DNA of 50,017 nt, from assembly GCA_002440665.1 (NCBI GenBank), contig DJUX01000040.1, positions 1 through 50,017 on the forward strand, written 5' to 3'. This document shows, in pieces, positions 17,878-26,637 of this stretch. A model generated the notes under the pieces. That model made no database searches. It saw nothing but the letters and a program-made list of their open reading frames with translations, and was not told the origin of the DNA. The translations under genes were made by a program, and so were the position numbers. The stretch's first letter is position 1; each line of letters opens with the position of its first letter. This DNA comes from Dechloromonas sp. UBA6271 (GTDB taxonomy: Bacteria > Pseudomonadota > Gammaproteobacteria > Burkholderiales > Rhodocyclaceae).

Positions 17878-19003
17878 AGCCGTGGACGTCCTGATCGTCG
17901 GCGCCGGCCCGGTCGGCATGACGCTGCATCTGGCGCTGGCCGCCGGCGGCCAGAAATCCCTGCTTCTGGATCGTCGACCGCAACAGGCCCAGCAGGGCGA
18001 TCCGCGCGCCCTCGCCCTGTCGCACGGCGCCCGCCAGCTGCTCGAACAGATCGCCAGCTGGCCGACGCGCACCGCAACGCCGATCGAAACCATCCACATC
18101 TCGCAGAAGGACGGCTTCGGCCGGACGCTGATCAACCGCAGCGACTACGGCCTGCCCGCCCTCGGCTACGTTGTCCGCTATCGCGACCTGACCGGCGCAT
18201 TGGCGGCCAATCTGGACGACGACGTCGTGCTGTCAGAAGCCGAAATCCTCGACATCGCCCCCGGCGACAACTGCGTCACCGTCTCGTTGCGCCACGCCGG
18301 CCAGCTTCGGACGATCCAGACCAAACTGCTGGTGCATGCTGAGGGCACGCCGGGCGACGATCCGGAGGTCAAGGTCAGCGACTATGAGCAACATGCGGTC
18401 ATCTGCGAAGTCACGCCAACGCCCGGCCACGGCAAGCGCGCCTGGGAACGTTTCACCCCCGACGGCCCGCTCGCCCTGCTCCCGCTCGGCGACGAATACT
18501 CCATTGTCTTCACCCTTCCGCCGGCCAAGGCCGACGCCGTGATGGCCATGGACAACGAAACCTTTACCGCTGCCCTGCAACAGCAGTTCGGCCAGCGCAT
18601 GAGCTTCGCCAACCCCGGCCCGCGCAGCAGCTTCCCGCTCGCCCTGCGCCTGCGCGACACGCTGGTCAAAGGCAGCGAAGTGTGGATCGGCAACACCGCC
18701 CAAACCCTGCATCCAGTCTCCGGCCAGGGCTTCAACCTCGGCATCCGCGACGCCTGGCAACTTGCCGAAATATTGCTCAAAAACGGCGTCGACCGCAGCA
18801 GCCTCGAAAATTATGCCGCCAGCCGCCGCCTCGACCGCCGTGGCAGCGCGTTTTTCACCGACCAGATCGTCCGCGCCTTCTCCAACGACTTCGGCCCGCT
18901 CAAACTGGCCCGCGGCCTCGGCCTCCTCGCCCTCGACCTCTGTCCGCCGGCCCGCCACTTCGTCGCCAAGCGGATGATCTGGGGAGCGCGCGCTTGGCCT
19001 TAG
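17870..19003 (+). CDS. ubiH: FAD-dependent ubiquinone-biosynthesis hydroxylase, UbiH-like
   Basis: 377 residues. The dinucleotide-binding LIVGAGPVGMTLHLAL (GxGxxG at 11-16), a central RDLTGAL, and the second FAD motif GNTAQTLHPVSGQGFNLGIR place it in the UbiH/UbiF/VisC family of ring hydroxylases in ubiquinone synthesis. The pepP-ubiH pairing, also seen in E. coli, favours UbiH, but UbiF- or VisC-type specificity cannot be excluded from sequence reading. The start at 17870 overlaps pepP by 8 bp; the frame's earlier ATG lies deep inside pepP. Confidence 0.85.
   Translation: MTEAVDVLIVGAGPVGMTLHLALAAGGQKSLLLDRRPQQAQQGDPRALALSHGARQLLEQIASWPTRTATPIETIHISQKDGFGRTLINRSDYGLPALGYVVRYRDLTGALAANLDDDVVLSEAEILDIAPGDNCVTVSLRHAGQLRTIQTKLLVHAEGTPGDDPEVKVSDYEQHAVICEVTPTPGHGKRAWERFTPDGPLALLPLGDEYSIVFTLPPAKADAVMAMDNETFTAALQQQFGQRMSFANPGPRSSFPLALRLRDTLVKGSEVWIGNTAQTLHPVSGQGFNLGIRDAWQLAEILLKNGVDRSSLENYAASRRLDRRGSAFFTDQIVRAFSNDFGPLKLARGLGLLALDLCPPARHFVAKRMIWGARAWP
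17973..17984 (-). repeat. GTTGCGGTCGAC word, copy in ubiH
   Basis: Exact copy on the minus strand, in a different reading frame from the other coding copies (it encodes Arg-Arg-Pro-Gln context). No A-run follows. Confidence 0.5.
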
Positions 19004-19297
19004 CCATCGACAAGTAGTACCGATTTTCCGAACTTGAGTCTTTGAAAGAAAATACAAAATGAATCCATTGATTCAACAAGGCATCGCCAGGGGGCTGGTG
19101 ACTATCTGAGTTGCGAAAAATGATCAAGCAAGCGCTAAGTGTTTTTTATGGGCTAAGTGAAGATGTGGAATGCACTGCATGATGGTGAATATGAGAAACA
19201 ATTTGCCCCCCAATGTCACAAATCACGGATGTCCGCATCACCCTCTGAGGCTCACTTATTGTGAAATGAAGAGACACTTCAACACAGAACAACGCCC
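19004..19297. other. AT-rich intergenic stretch, 294 bp
   Basis: Noticeably more AT-rich than its flanks and without a recognisable gene. A 16-codon ORF (19060-19110, MNPLIQQGIARGLVTI) could be the remnant of a lost gene. No tRNA, terminator with T-run or insertion-sequence end was seen. With the AlbA-type gene that follows it may form one acquired segment. Confidence 0.5.
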
Positions 19298-21208
19298 ATG
19301 ACCGCCAGCGAACTCCTCGAAAACCTCAACCTGCTCGACGAGAACGAACGGATCGAGGCCAAGCGCGCCTCGGAGGCGGGCAAGTCCGTTCTCGAGAGCA
19401 TTTGTGCCTTTGCCAACGAGCCGGGCCTGGGTGGCGGCTGGATTGCATTGGGCATCGTGCGCGAGGAAATGGCACTCTTCCCTGCCTACGAAGTCGAGGG
19501 TGTTACCCATCCCGACAAGATGAGCAGCGATATTGCCAGCCAGTGCCGCGACAGCTTCAACTCCCCGCTGCGGGTCGATATTTCGACGGAGAACATTGAC
19601 GGGAAGAATGTCGTCGTGGTTTTTGTGCCCGAGGCTCAGCCCCAGGACAAGCCCGTCTTTTTCAAGTCACAAGGTTTGCCACGGGGCGCCTATCGTCGGA
19701 TCGGCAGCACCGATCAGCGCTGTACTGATGACGATCTGGCGGTTTTTTATCAGGGGCGTCAGCAGGAAAGTTTCGACGCCGGCATCGTTGCTGATTCGGC
19801 ACTCGACGATCTTTCGCCTGAAGCAATCGCGGATTACCGAAAATCCCTTGCCGAGGCCAATCCGGATGCGGAGGCACTACGTTGGTCTGACGAAGAGTTG
19901 TTTCAGGCCTTGGGTTGCATTCGTCGCAATACCAAAGGCGAATGGCAGCCAACAGTTGCCGGCCTGATTCTGTTCGGCAAACCGACTGCCCTGCGCCGTT
20001 GTTTCCCGATGACGCGCGTCGATTACATCCGCGTACCGGGTCGCGAATGGGTGCCTGATCCTGGCCGCCGTTTTGACACTGTTGAACTGCGCGATCCACT
20101 TTTCCGCCTGATTCGCCGCGCCCAGGCAGCCGTGCTCGATGATCTGCCGAAGAGCTTCGGTCTCGACGAGGGAGAGCTTCAACGACAGGACAAACCGGTG
20201 ATCCCCCTGCGCGTCATTCGTGAGGCACTGGTCAACGCCTTGATGCACCGAAGTTATCGTAGTCACAGCCCGGTGCAGATCATCCGTTACGCCAACCGGC
20301 TGGAAATCCGCAATCCGGGCTTTTCGCTCAAATCACCGGAACATCTAGGGGAACCCGGCTCGCAGCCGCGCAACCCGAAAATTGCCGCCGTGCTGCATGA
20401 AACTCGCTTCGCCGAAACGAAAGGCAGCGGCATTCGGGTAATGCGCGAGAGCATGGAACAGGCGGGACTGACGCCACCTCTGTTTGAATCCGACCGAGGC
20501 GCCGACCAGTTTGTTGCCCGTTATTTCTTCCATCACTTTCTCGGGGAAGACGACATCTCCTGGCTAGCCCGTTTCCGTGACACGCACCTTTCCGACGAGG
20601 AAGCCAAGGCTTTGATTGTCGTGCGTGAGGCTGGCGCCATCGACAATGCGACTTATCGCGCATTGAACAAGGTGGATACGCTATCCGCCAGTCAGGCGCT
20701 GCGACGCCTGCGTGATTCCGGCCTGCTCACCCAGAAGGGACGGGGGTCGGCCACCTACTACACCCCGACAGGAAAACTAGCCGTTGAAAGCAACATTCTG
20801 TCCGGAAAACCCGACCCGTTATCTAGTAAGCCCCCGGCCTTATCTAGTAACCCACCCCTCTTATCTAGTAACCCCCATGCCTCGGCGGATACGCCAACGG
20901 GCTTGGCTTGCAGGTTCGATGAAGCCTTAGTCCGCCCCCTTTTGGACTCCCTGCCCGGCTCTCTGGCGGCGAGGCTTGGCGCAATCGGCAAACGCCACCC
21001 CCCCGAGGAAATACGCGGCTTAGTCGTGGATTTATGCACGCTACGCGAGTGGCGCGTGGAGGAACTTTCCATCCTGCTGCGCCGCAACCCTGAAGTCGTA
21101 CGCCAGAGCTATCTGCGCCCACTGATGCGTGACGGCCGGCTAACCATGACCAACCCTCTGGAACCAAACGATCCTCAACAGGCTTACCGAGCGGTCGAAA
21201 GAAATTGA
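19298..21208 (+). CDS. AlbA_2/Schlafen-type ATP-binding transcriptional regulator
   Basis: 636 residues. The N-terminal AlbA_2 (Schlafen AAA_4) domain covers about 8-145 (ERIEAKRASEAGKSVLESIC, then GGGWIALGI). A C-terminal GHKL-type ATP-binding segment follows, with LRVIREALVNALMHRSY and ETKGSGIRVMRESME. After this come a winged-helix-like part (about 455-490, TLSASQALRRLRDSGLLTQK), a linker of four 7-residue repeats and a helical C-terminal domain of about 100 residues. Such proteins occur as accessory, sometimes defence-associated, regulators. The gene interrupts otherwise housekeeping surroundings and is more AT-rich than its neighbours. The effector role is unknown. Confidence 0.8.
   Translation: MTASELLENLNLLDENERIEAKRASEAGKSVLESICAFANEPGLGGGWIALGIVREEMALFPAYEVEGVTHPDKMSSDIASQCRDSFNSPLRVDISTENIDGKNVVVVFVPEAQPQDKPVFFKSQGLPRGAYRRIGSTDQRCTDDDLAVFYQGRQQESFDAGIVADSALDDLSPEAIADYRKSLAEANPDAEALRWSDEELFQALGCIRRNTKGEWQPTVAGLILFGKPTALRRCFPMTRVDYIRVPGREWVPDPGRRFDTVELRDPLFRLIRRAQAAVLDDLPKSFGLDEGELQRQDKPVIPLRVIREALVNALMHRSYRSHSPVQIIRYANRLEIRNPGFSLKSPEHLGEPGSQPRNPKIAAVLHETRFAETKGSGIRVMRESMEQAGLTPPLFESDRGADQFVARYFFHHFLGEDDISWLARFRDTHLSDEEAKALIVVREAGAIDNATYRALNKVDTLSASQALRRLRDSGLLTQKGRGSATYYTPTGKLAVESNILSGKPDPLSSKPPALSSNPPLLSSNPHASADTPTGLACRFDEALVRPLLDSLPGSLAARLGAIGKRHPPEEIRGLVVDLCTLREWRVEELSILLRRNPEVVRQSYLRPLMRDGRLTMTNPLEPNDPQQAYRAVERN
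20798..20881 (+). repeat. Four 21-bp tandem repeats in the AlbA-type gene
   Basis: Four in-frame 21-bp units encode LSGKPDP, LSSKPPA, LSSNPPL and LSSNPHA. Units 2-4 begin with the same TTATCTAGTAA. The array forms a Pro/Ser linker between the winged helix and the C-terminal domain and can change length by slippage without breaking the frame. Confidence 0.85.
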
Positions 21209-21213
21209 GTTTC

Positions 21214-22092
21214 ATGCAGCCCTCCCGACTGCAAGCCTGGTTCCTCGCCTGCCGCCCGAAGACGCTCTCCGTATCGCTGTCGCCGGTGCTCGTCGGGACG
21301 GCCATCGCCTGGCACGACAGCGCCACGCTGCTCTGGCTCCCGCTGCTCGCCGCTGCGCTCGGCGCCGCCTGCATCCAGATCGGCACCAACCTGTTCAACG
21401 ACGTCGGCGATTTCCTGCGCGGCACCGACACGCCGGACCGCCTCGGCCCGAAACGCGCCACCGCCGAAGGCTGGCTGACACCGGCCACGGTCAAGGCCGG
21501 CGCCTGGCTCAGTTTCGCGTTGGCCTTCCTGTGCGGCATCTACCTCGTCTGGCACGGCGGCTGGCCCATCGTCGCCATCGGCCTCGCCTCGCTGGCCGCC
21601 GGCTGGGCCTATACCGGCGGCCCGAAGCCCATCGCCTACGGGTCGCTCGGCGAAGTCTTCGTTTTCATCTTCTTCGGTCTCGTTGCCGTTGGCGGCAGCT
21701 ATTACCTGCAGACACTGAGCCTGACGCCAATCGTGCTCGGCGCCGCCGCACTGGTCGGCATCCACGCGGCCGCCGTCATCACAGTCAACAATTACCGCGA
21801 CCTCGAAGGCGATGCGAAAAACGGCAAGAACACGCTGGCCGTCCGCCTTGGTCGTCCGCCAATCCGGCGCCTCTACACGGCGCAAATGCTGGCCCCCTAC
21901 GCCCTGCTGCCGCTGCTCGCCAGCCTTGGCTGGCCGGCAGTGCTGCCGCTGCTGTCACTGCCCCTCGCCCTGAAATTGATTCAACGCTTCCACCGCGAAG
22001 CGCCCGGCCCGGTCTTCAACACCATCCTCGCCGCCACCGCCGGACTGCAACTGGCCTTCGCCATTCTGCTTTCACTCGCTTTTACAATTTGA
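21214..22092 (+). CDS. menA: UbiA-family prenyltransferase, MenA-like
   Basis: 292 residues from the ATG at 21214; a TTG at 21205 overlapping the previous stop is an alternative. It has about eight or nine membrane segments. The first aspartate-rich prenyl-diphosphate site is NLFNDVGDFLRGTD and the second is VNNYRDLEGD; the start ACRPKTLSVSLSPVLVGTA is typical of MenA (1,4-dihydroxy-2-naphthoate polyprenyltransferase, menaquinone synthesis). Substrate assignment is from these resemblances; other UbiA-family acceptors are possible. No other men gene is in the window. Confidence 0.8.
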   Translation: MQPSRLQAWFLACRPKTLSVSLSPVLVGTAIAWHDSATLLWLPLLAAALGAACIQIGTNLFNDVGDFLRGTDTPDRLGPKRATAEGWLTPATVKAGAWLSFALAFLCGIYLVWHGGWPIVAIGLASLAAGWAYTGGPKPIAYGSLGEVFVFIFFGLVAVGGSYYLQTLSLTPIVLGAAALVGIHAAAVITVNNYRDLEGDAKNGKNTLAVRLGRPPIRRLYTAQMLAPYALLPLLASLGWPAVLPLLSLPLALKLIQRFHREAPGPVFNTILAATAGLQLAFAILLSLAFTI

Positions 22093-22116
22093 CTATTTTT
22101 TAGGCGCCGACTCGGG

Positions 22117-22122
22117 TAAAAT
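22117..22122 (+). promoter_or_regulatory. Candidate -10 box for dusB-fis-purH
   Basis: TAAAAT followed by GCGCGG, 39 bases before dusB. A TTGACT at 22089-22094 is 22 bases away, too far for a standard -35. The GC-rich discriminator would suit growth-rate/stringent control, as in other dus-fis operons. Confidence 0.5.
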
Positions 22123-22161
22123 GCGCGGCTTCCCAGCTTCGCCCGATCCCCACGCACGCCC

Positions 22162-23175
22162 ATGGAATTCGCCGGTTTCCAGCTTCGCAACAACCTGTTC
22201 GTCGCCCCCATGGCCGGCGTAACGGATCGTCCTTTCCGCCAGTTGTGCAAGAAGATGGGCGCCGGGCTGGCCGTGTCCGAAATGGTCACCTCGAATTCGC
22301 TGCTCTATGGCAGCGCCAAGACGCTGCGCCGGGCCAACCACACCGGCGAAGTGGCACCGATCTCGGTGCAGATCGCCGGCGCCGACCCGGCCATGATGGC
22401 TCAGGCCGCCCGCCACAATGTGGACAACGGCGCCCAGATCATCGACATCAACATGGGCTGCCCGGCCAAGAAGGTCTGCAACGTGATGGCCGGCTCGGCC
22501 CTGATGCAGGACGAAACCCTGGTCGGCCAGATCCTCGATGCCGTCGTCGGCGCCATCCCGGACACCCCGGTCACGCTGAAATTCCGCACCGGCTGGAACA
22601 TCGCCAACAAGAACGCCCCGACCATCGCGCGCATCGCCGAGTCGGCTGGCGTGCGCGCCGTCGCCATCCATGGCCGCACGCGCTGCCAGCAATACACCGG
22701 CGAGGCCGAATACGACACCATCGCGATGGTCAAGACGCTGATCCGGATTCCGGTCATCGCCAACGGCGACATCACGACGCCGGAAAAAGCCAGACACGTC
22801 CTCGATGTGACCGGCGCCGACGGCATCATGATCGGTCGCGCCGCCCAGGGCCGTCCCTGGCTGTTCCGCGAAATCGAGCACTATCTGAAGACCGGCGAGC
22901 ATCTGCCGCCGGCCGAGGTCAGGGAGATCCACAGCATCCTGCTGGCGCATCTCGAAGACCTCTACGCTTTCTACGGCCCGGAAACGGGGTTCAAGGTCGC
23001 CCGCAAGCACATCTCCTGGTACACCAAGGGGCTGGTCGGGTCGGCGGCCTTCCGCAAGGAAATGAACGTCCTGCCCAGCATCGAACAACAGATGCAGGCA
23101 GTAAACGACTTTTTCTGCCGCCTGGCGGCAGAACATGCACACCTAAAATATTCAGAGGAGGCGTTGGCAGCATGA
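22162..23175 (+). CDS. dusB: tRNA-dihydrouridine synthase B
   Basis: 337 residues, FMN-binding TIM barrel. It reduces specific uridines in tRNA. Motifs: LFVAPMAGVTDRPFRQLC at the start, the catalytic cysteine in DINMGCPAKKVCNVMAGSAL, IHGRTRCQQYTGEA and the C-terminal MIGRAAQGRPWLF (FMN phosphate binding). The stop overlaps the fis start by 4 bp, the conserved dusB-fis arrangement of gamma- and betaproteobacteria. Confidence 0.95.
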   Translation: MEFAGFQLRNNLFVAPMAGVTDRPFRQLCKKMGAGLAVSEMVTSNSLLYGSAKTLRRANHTGEVAPISVQIAGADPAMMAQAARHNVDNGAQIIDINMGCPAKKVCNVMAGSALMQDETLVGQILDAVVGAIPDTPVTLKFRTGWNIANKNAPTIARIAESAGVRAVAIHGRTRCQQYTGEAEYDTIAMVKTLIRIPVIANGDITTPEKARHVLDVTGADGIMIGRAAQGRPWLFREIEHYLKTGEHLPPAEVREIHSILLAHLEDLYAFYGPETGFKVARKHISWYTKGLVGSAAFRKEMNVLPSIEQQMQAVNDFFCRLAAEHAHLKYSEEALAA

Positions 23176-23405
23176 GCCAACATGACTTGGGGAAATGTGT
23201 CACGGATTCGCTGGAGCAGTATTTCCGTGACCTCGACGGTGAAAAACCCTGTGCCATCTACGACATGGTGCTGAAAAGCGTTGAAAAACCGATGCTGGAA
23301 ATCGTTCTCGCCAAGGCCGGCGGGAACCAGACGATGGCTGCCGAAATGCTCGGCATCAACCGCAACACCCTGCGCAAGAAACTCACCGAACATCAACTTC
23401 TATAA
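23172..23405 (+). CDS. fis: DNA-binding protein Fis
   Basis: 77 residues, shorter than E. coli Fis (98) because the N-terminal arm is reduced, as in other betaproteobacteria. It is a nucleoid-associated protein that bends DNA and activates rRNA and other growth genes. The C-terminal helix-turn-helix is clear (GGNQTMAAEMLGINRNTLRK). Its ATG lies in the ATGA overlap with dusB. purH begins 6 bases after its stop, so Fis and purine synthesis share a transcript. Confidence 0.94.
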   Translation: MSQHDLGKCVTDSLEQYFRDLDGEKPCAIYDMVLKSVEKPMLEIVLAKAGGNQTMAAEMLGINRNTLRKKLTEHQLL

Positions 23406-23411
23406 ATTGCC

Positions 23412-25004
23412 ATGACCATCAAGCAAGCACTGATTTCCGTCTCCGATAAAACCGGCGTTCTCGAATTTGCCCAGGGCCTCGCCGCCCAAGGCGTCAAACT
23501 GCTATCCACCGGCGGCACCGCCAAGATGCTGCGTGACGCCGGCCTGGCCGTCACCGAAATCGGCGACTACACCGGCTTCCCGGAAATGCTCGACGGTCGC
23601 GTCAAGACCCTGCACCCGAAGGTGCATGGCGGCATCCTGGCTCGTCGCGACCTGCCGGAGCACATGGCGACCATCGAACAGCACGGCATTCCGACCATCG
23701 ACCTAGTCTGCGTGAACCTCTACCCGTTCGCTGCGACCATCGCCAAGGCCGGCGTGACGCTGGAAGACGCCATCGAGAACATCGACATCGGCGGTCCGGC
23801 CATGGTCCGCTCCTCGGCCAAGAATTACGCCGGCGTCGCCATCGTCACCGATCCAGCCGATTACGCCCCGCTGCTCGCCGAAATGAAGGCCAATGGCGGC
23901 GCCCTGCAACTGGCGACCCGTTTCGGTCTGGCCAAGAAGGCCTTCACCCATACCGCCCGCTACGACAGCATGATCGCCAACTGGCTGACCGGCCTCGACG
24001 AAGGCGCCGAAGCCAAGCCTGCCGACGCGGCACCGGTCCCGGCCATCTTCCCGGCCAAGCTGCAACTGGCCTTCGACCGCACCGAAATCCTGCGTTACGG
24101 TGAAAACTCCCATCAAAGCGCCGCCTTCTACCGCGAAACCAACCCGGTGGCCGGCAGCATTGCCGCTTACACCCAGTTGCAGGGCAAGGAACTGTCCTAC
24201 AACAATATCGCCGACTCCGACGCCGCCTGGGAATGCGTCAAGTCTTTCGATGCTCCGGCCTGCGTCATCGTCAAGCACGCCAACCCGTGCGGCGTCGCCA
24301 TCGACGGCACGCTGCTCGGCGCCTATGAGAAATCCTTCAAGACCGACTCGACCTCGGCCTTCGGCGGCATCATCGCCTTCAACGGCGAAGTCGGCATCGA
24401 AGTCGTTGAAGCGATGAATGCGCGTAAGCACTTCGTCGAAGTGCTGATTGCCCCGTCCTTCACGGCCGAAGCCAAGGCCGCACTGGCCTCCAAAGCCAAT
24501 TTGCGCGTTCTCGTCGTGCCGATTTCCCGCGTGCTGAACACGCTGGAATTCAAGCGCGTCGGCGGTGGCCTGCTGGTCCAGACGCCGGACAACTTCACGG
24601 CCCAGGCTTCCGGCCTGAAGATCGTCACCAAGGTCCAGCCGACCGCGCAACAGATCGAAGACCTGCTCTTCGCCGAGCGCGTCGCCAAGTTCGTCAAGTC
24701 CAACGCCATCGTCTTCTGCGGCAACGGCATGACCCTCGGCGTCGGGGCAGGACAGATGAGCCGCGTCGATTCGACCAAGATCGCCAGCATCAAGGCCCAG
24801 CACGCCGGCCTTGACCTGAACGGTTCAGTCGTCGCCTCGGATGCCTTCTTCCCGTTCCGCGACGGTGTCGACGTGCTGGCCGCGGCCGGCGCCAAGGCCG
24901 TCATCCAGCCGGGCGGTTCGATGCGCGACGAGGAAGTCATCGCCGCCGCTGATGAGCATGGCCTGGCCATGGTCTTTACCGGCGCCCGCCACTTCCGCCA
25001 TTAA
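23412..25004 (+). CDS. purH: Bifunctional AICAR formyltransferase / IMP cyclohydrolase
   Basis: 530 residues, full length. It carries out the last two steps of IMP synthesis. The N-terminal MGS-like cyclohydrolase domain (about 1-195) shows ALISVSDKTGVLEFA, LLSTGGTAKML and DGRVKTLHPKVHGGIL. The transformylase domain follows, with RYGENSHQSAAFY, the catalytic Lys-His in CVIVKHANPCGVA, and the C-terminal SDAFFPFRDGVD and VIQPGGSMRDEEVI. It is the last gene of dusB-fis-purH; an ORFan and purD follow closely. Confidence 0.97.
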   Translation: MTIKQALISVSDKTGVLEFAQGLAAQGVKLLSTGGTAKMLRDAGLAVTEIGDYTGFPEMLDGRVKTLHPKVHGGILARRDLPEHMATIEQHGIPTIDLVCVNLYPFAATIAKAGVTLEDAIENIDIGGPAMVRSSAKNYAGVAIVTDPADYAPLLAEMKANGGALQLATRFGLAKKAFTHTARYDSMIANWLTGLDEGAEAKPADAAPVPAIFPAKLQLAFDRTEILRYGENSHQSAAFYRETNPVAGSIAAYTQLQGKELSYNNIADSDAAWECVKSFDAPACVIVKHANPCGVAIDGTLLGAYEKSFKTDSTSAFGGIIAFNGEVGIEVVEAMNARKHFVEVLIAPSFTAEAKAALASKANLRVLVVPISRVLNTLEFKRVGGGLLVQTPDNFTAQASGLKIVTKVQPTAQQIEDLLFAERVAKFVKSNAIVFCGNGMTLGVGAGQMSRVDSTKIASIKAQHAGLDLNGSVVASDAFFPFRDGVDVLAAAGAKAVIQPGGSMRDEEVIAAADEHGLAMVFTGARHFRH

Positions 25005-25022
25005 GCTCAGCAGATTGAAGCG

Positions 25023-25349
25023 ATGAAGCCTACCCTCGATACTTTAAGACAGCTAGCCGCATTAGCTGGCTGCGCGCTTTTCTTAGACGATGAGGAGGGC
25101 TATCTGAGTTGGATAGCAAAGCATTCAAACGGATACGCACTAAATCTTGACAAAAGACTGAGCAGAAAAAACTATCCGATGCTGCACCGTGTCGCGGACA
25201 GGCAAATTAGTGGTGAACGAGAAAATTACACCACTGGTGATTACTTCAAAATTTGCGGAACAAATGAGGATGCACTGGAAGATTGGGCAAAACGCTCGGG
25301 TTTTAATTTGACCCGCTGTAAAAAATGCTTCAAACCAGAACAGCCTTAG
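25023..25349 (+). CDS. Unrecognised AT-rich small protein between purH and purD
   Basis: 108 residues, ATG at 25023. I do not recognise a family. The protein is polar and has no membrane segment. It starts MKPTLDTLRQLAALAGCALF, has an acidic patch (LDDEEG) and ends in a Cys-x-x-Cys tail (RCKKCFKPEQP). Codon use is strikingly AT-rich (many AAA, GAT, TTA-type codons) compared with purH and purD on either side, which suggests recent acquisition. It lies 18 bases after purH and 10 bases before purD, so it should be co-transcribed with both. Function cannot be inferred. Confidence 0.75.
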   Translation: MKPTLDTLRQLAALAGCALFLDDEEGYLSWIAKHSNGYALNLDKRLSRKNYPMLHRVADRQISGERENYTTGDYFKICGTNEDALEDWAKRSGFNLTRCKKCFKPEQP

Positions 25350-25359
25350 AAAGAAATTT

Positions 25360-26637
25360 ATGAAACTACTGGTAATCGGTTCCGGCGGCCGCGAGCACGC
25401 CATGGCCTGGCGCCTGGCGCAGACCCCCGGCCTGCAGAAGGTGTTCGTCGCCCCCGGCAATGCCGGCACGGCGCGCGAACACGAGCTGGAAAACGTCAAT
25501 ATCACCGACCCGGAAGCACTGGCTGATTTCGTCGAGCAAAACAAAGTCCACCTAACCGTCGTCGGCCCGGAAGCGCCGCTGGCAGCCGGTGTGGTCAACG
25601 TCTTCCGGGCCCGCGGCCTGAAGATCTTCGGCCCGACCAGGGAAGCCGCGCAGCTCGAATCCTCCAAGGATTTCGCCAAGCGTTTCATGGCCCGGTACAA
25701 TATTCCGACGGCGGAATTCGCGACGTTTACCGAGTCGACCGCAGCACATGCCTACATCGACAAGATGGGCGCGCCGATCGTCATCAAGGCCGACGGCCTG
25801 GCTGCCGGCAAGGGCGTCGTCGTCGCCATGAGCCTTGCAGAGGCCCACGCCGCCATCGACGACATGCTATCCGGCAACAAGCTGGGCGAGGCCGGCGCCC
25901 GCGTCGTCATCGAGGAATTTCTCGACGGCGAAGAAGCCAGCTTCATCGTCATGGTCGACGGCAAGAATGTGCTAGCCCTGGCTTCCAGCCAGGACCACAA
26001 ACGTATCGGCGACGGCGACACCGGCCCCAACACCGGCGGCATGGGCGCTTATTCGCCGGCCCCCTGCGTCACGCCGGAAGTGCACGCCAAGGCGATGCGC
26101 GAAATCATCCTGCCGACCGTCAGGGGCATGGCCGCCGATGGCATTCCCTTCACCGGCTTCCTTTACGCCGGCCTGATGATCGGCAAGGACGGCTCGGTCA
26201 AGACGCTGGAATTCAACTGCCGCATGGGCGACCCGGAAACCCAGCCGATCCTGATGCGCCTGAAGTCCGATTTCGTCGATCTGCTCGAACACGGCATCGA
26301 CGGCACGCTGGACCAGGTCGAAGCCGAGTGGGATCGCCGCGTCGCTCTCGGCGTCGTGCTCGCCGCCGCCAACTATCCCGACACCCCGCAGAAGGGCGAC
26401 GTCATCAACGGCCTGCCCAAGGGCAACAGCTTCGGCGAGGATGCCCATGTCTTCCATGCCGGCACCGCCGCCCAGGACGGCCAAGTGGTTACCGCGGGGG
26501 GACGCGTGCTCTGCGTCACGGCGCTCGGCGAGAACGTCAAGCTGGCGCAGCGGCGTGCTTACGAGGTGCTGGCGCAGATCAGCTGGGACGGCATGCAGTA
26601 CCGCAAGGATATCGGGCACCGCGCGATCAGCCGTTAA
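25360..26637 (+). CDS. purD: Phosphoribosylamine-glycine ligase (GARS)
   Basis: 425 residues, standard length. It couples glycine to phosphoribosylamine, step two of purine synthesis, using an ATP-grasp fold. Motifs: VIGSGGREHAMAWRL at the N-terminus, IVIKADGLAAGKGVVVA in the ATP-binding part, the HKRIGDGDTGPNTGGMGAYS glycine-loop, and EFNCRMGDPETQPI. The stop codon lies inside the first unit of a 9-bp tandem repeat. Position downstream of purH and the ORFan suggests one purine transcript. Confidence 0.97.
   Translation: MKLLVIGSGGREHAMAWRLAQTPGLQKVFVAPGNAGTAREHELENVNITDPEALADFVEQNKVHLTVVGPEAPLAAGVVNVFRARGLKIFGPTREAAQLESSKDFAKRFMARYNIPTAEFATFTESTAAHAYIDKMGAPIVIKADGLAAGKGVVVAMSLAEAHAAIDDMLSGNKLGEAGARVVIEEFLDGEEASFIVMVDGKNVLALASSQDHKRIGDGDTGPNTGGMGAYSPAPCVTPEVHAKAMREIILPTVRGMAADGIPFTGFLYAGLMIGKDGSVKTLEFNCRMGDPETQPILMRLKSDFVDLLEHGIDGTLDQVEAEWDRRVALGVVLAAANYPDTPQKGDVINGLPKGNSFGEDAHVFHAGTAAQDGQVVTAGGRVLCVTALGENVKLAQRRAYEVLAQISWDGMQYRKDIGHRAISR
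25734..25745 (-). repeat. Near-copy of the GTTGCGGTCGAC word in purD
   Basis: Minus strand reads GCTGCGGTCGAC, one mismatch to the word. Coding strand gives Glu-Ser-Thr-Ala-Ala context. Confidence 0.35.

Noticed and set aside
19060..19110. 16-codon ORF MNPLIQQGIARGLVTI as a gene
   Set aside because: Too short and without a Shine-Dalgarno; noted only as a possible remnant.
22089..22122. Sigma-70 promoter TTGACT / TAAAAT before dusB
   Set aside because: The spacing of 22 bases is too long for a standard promoter; only the -10 box was kept.
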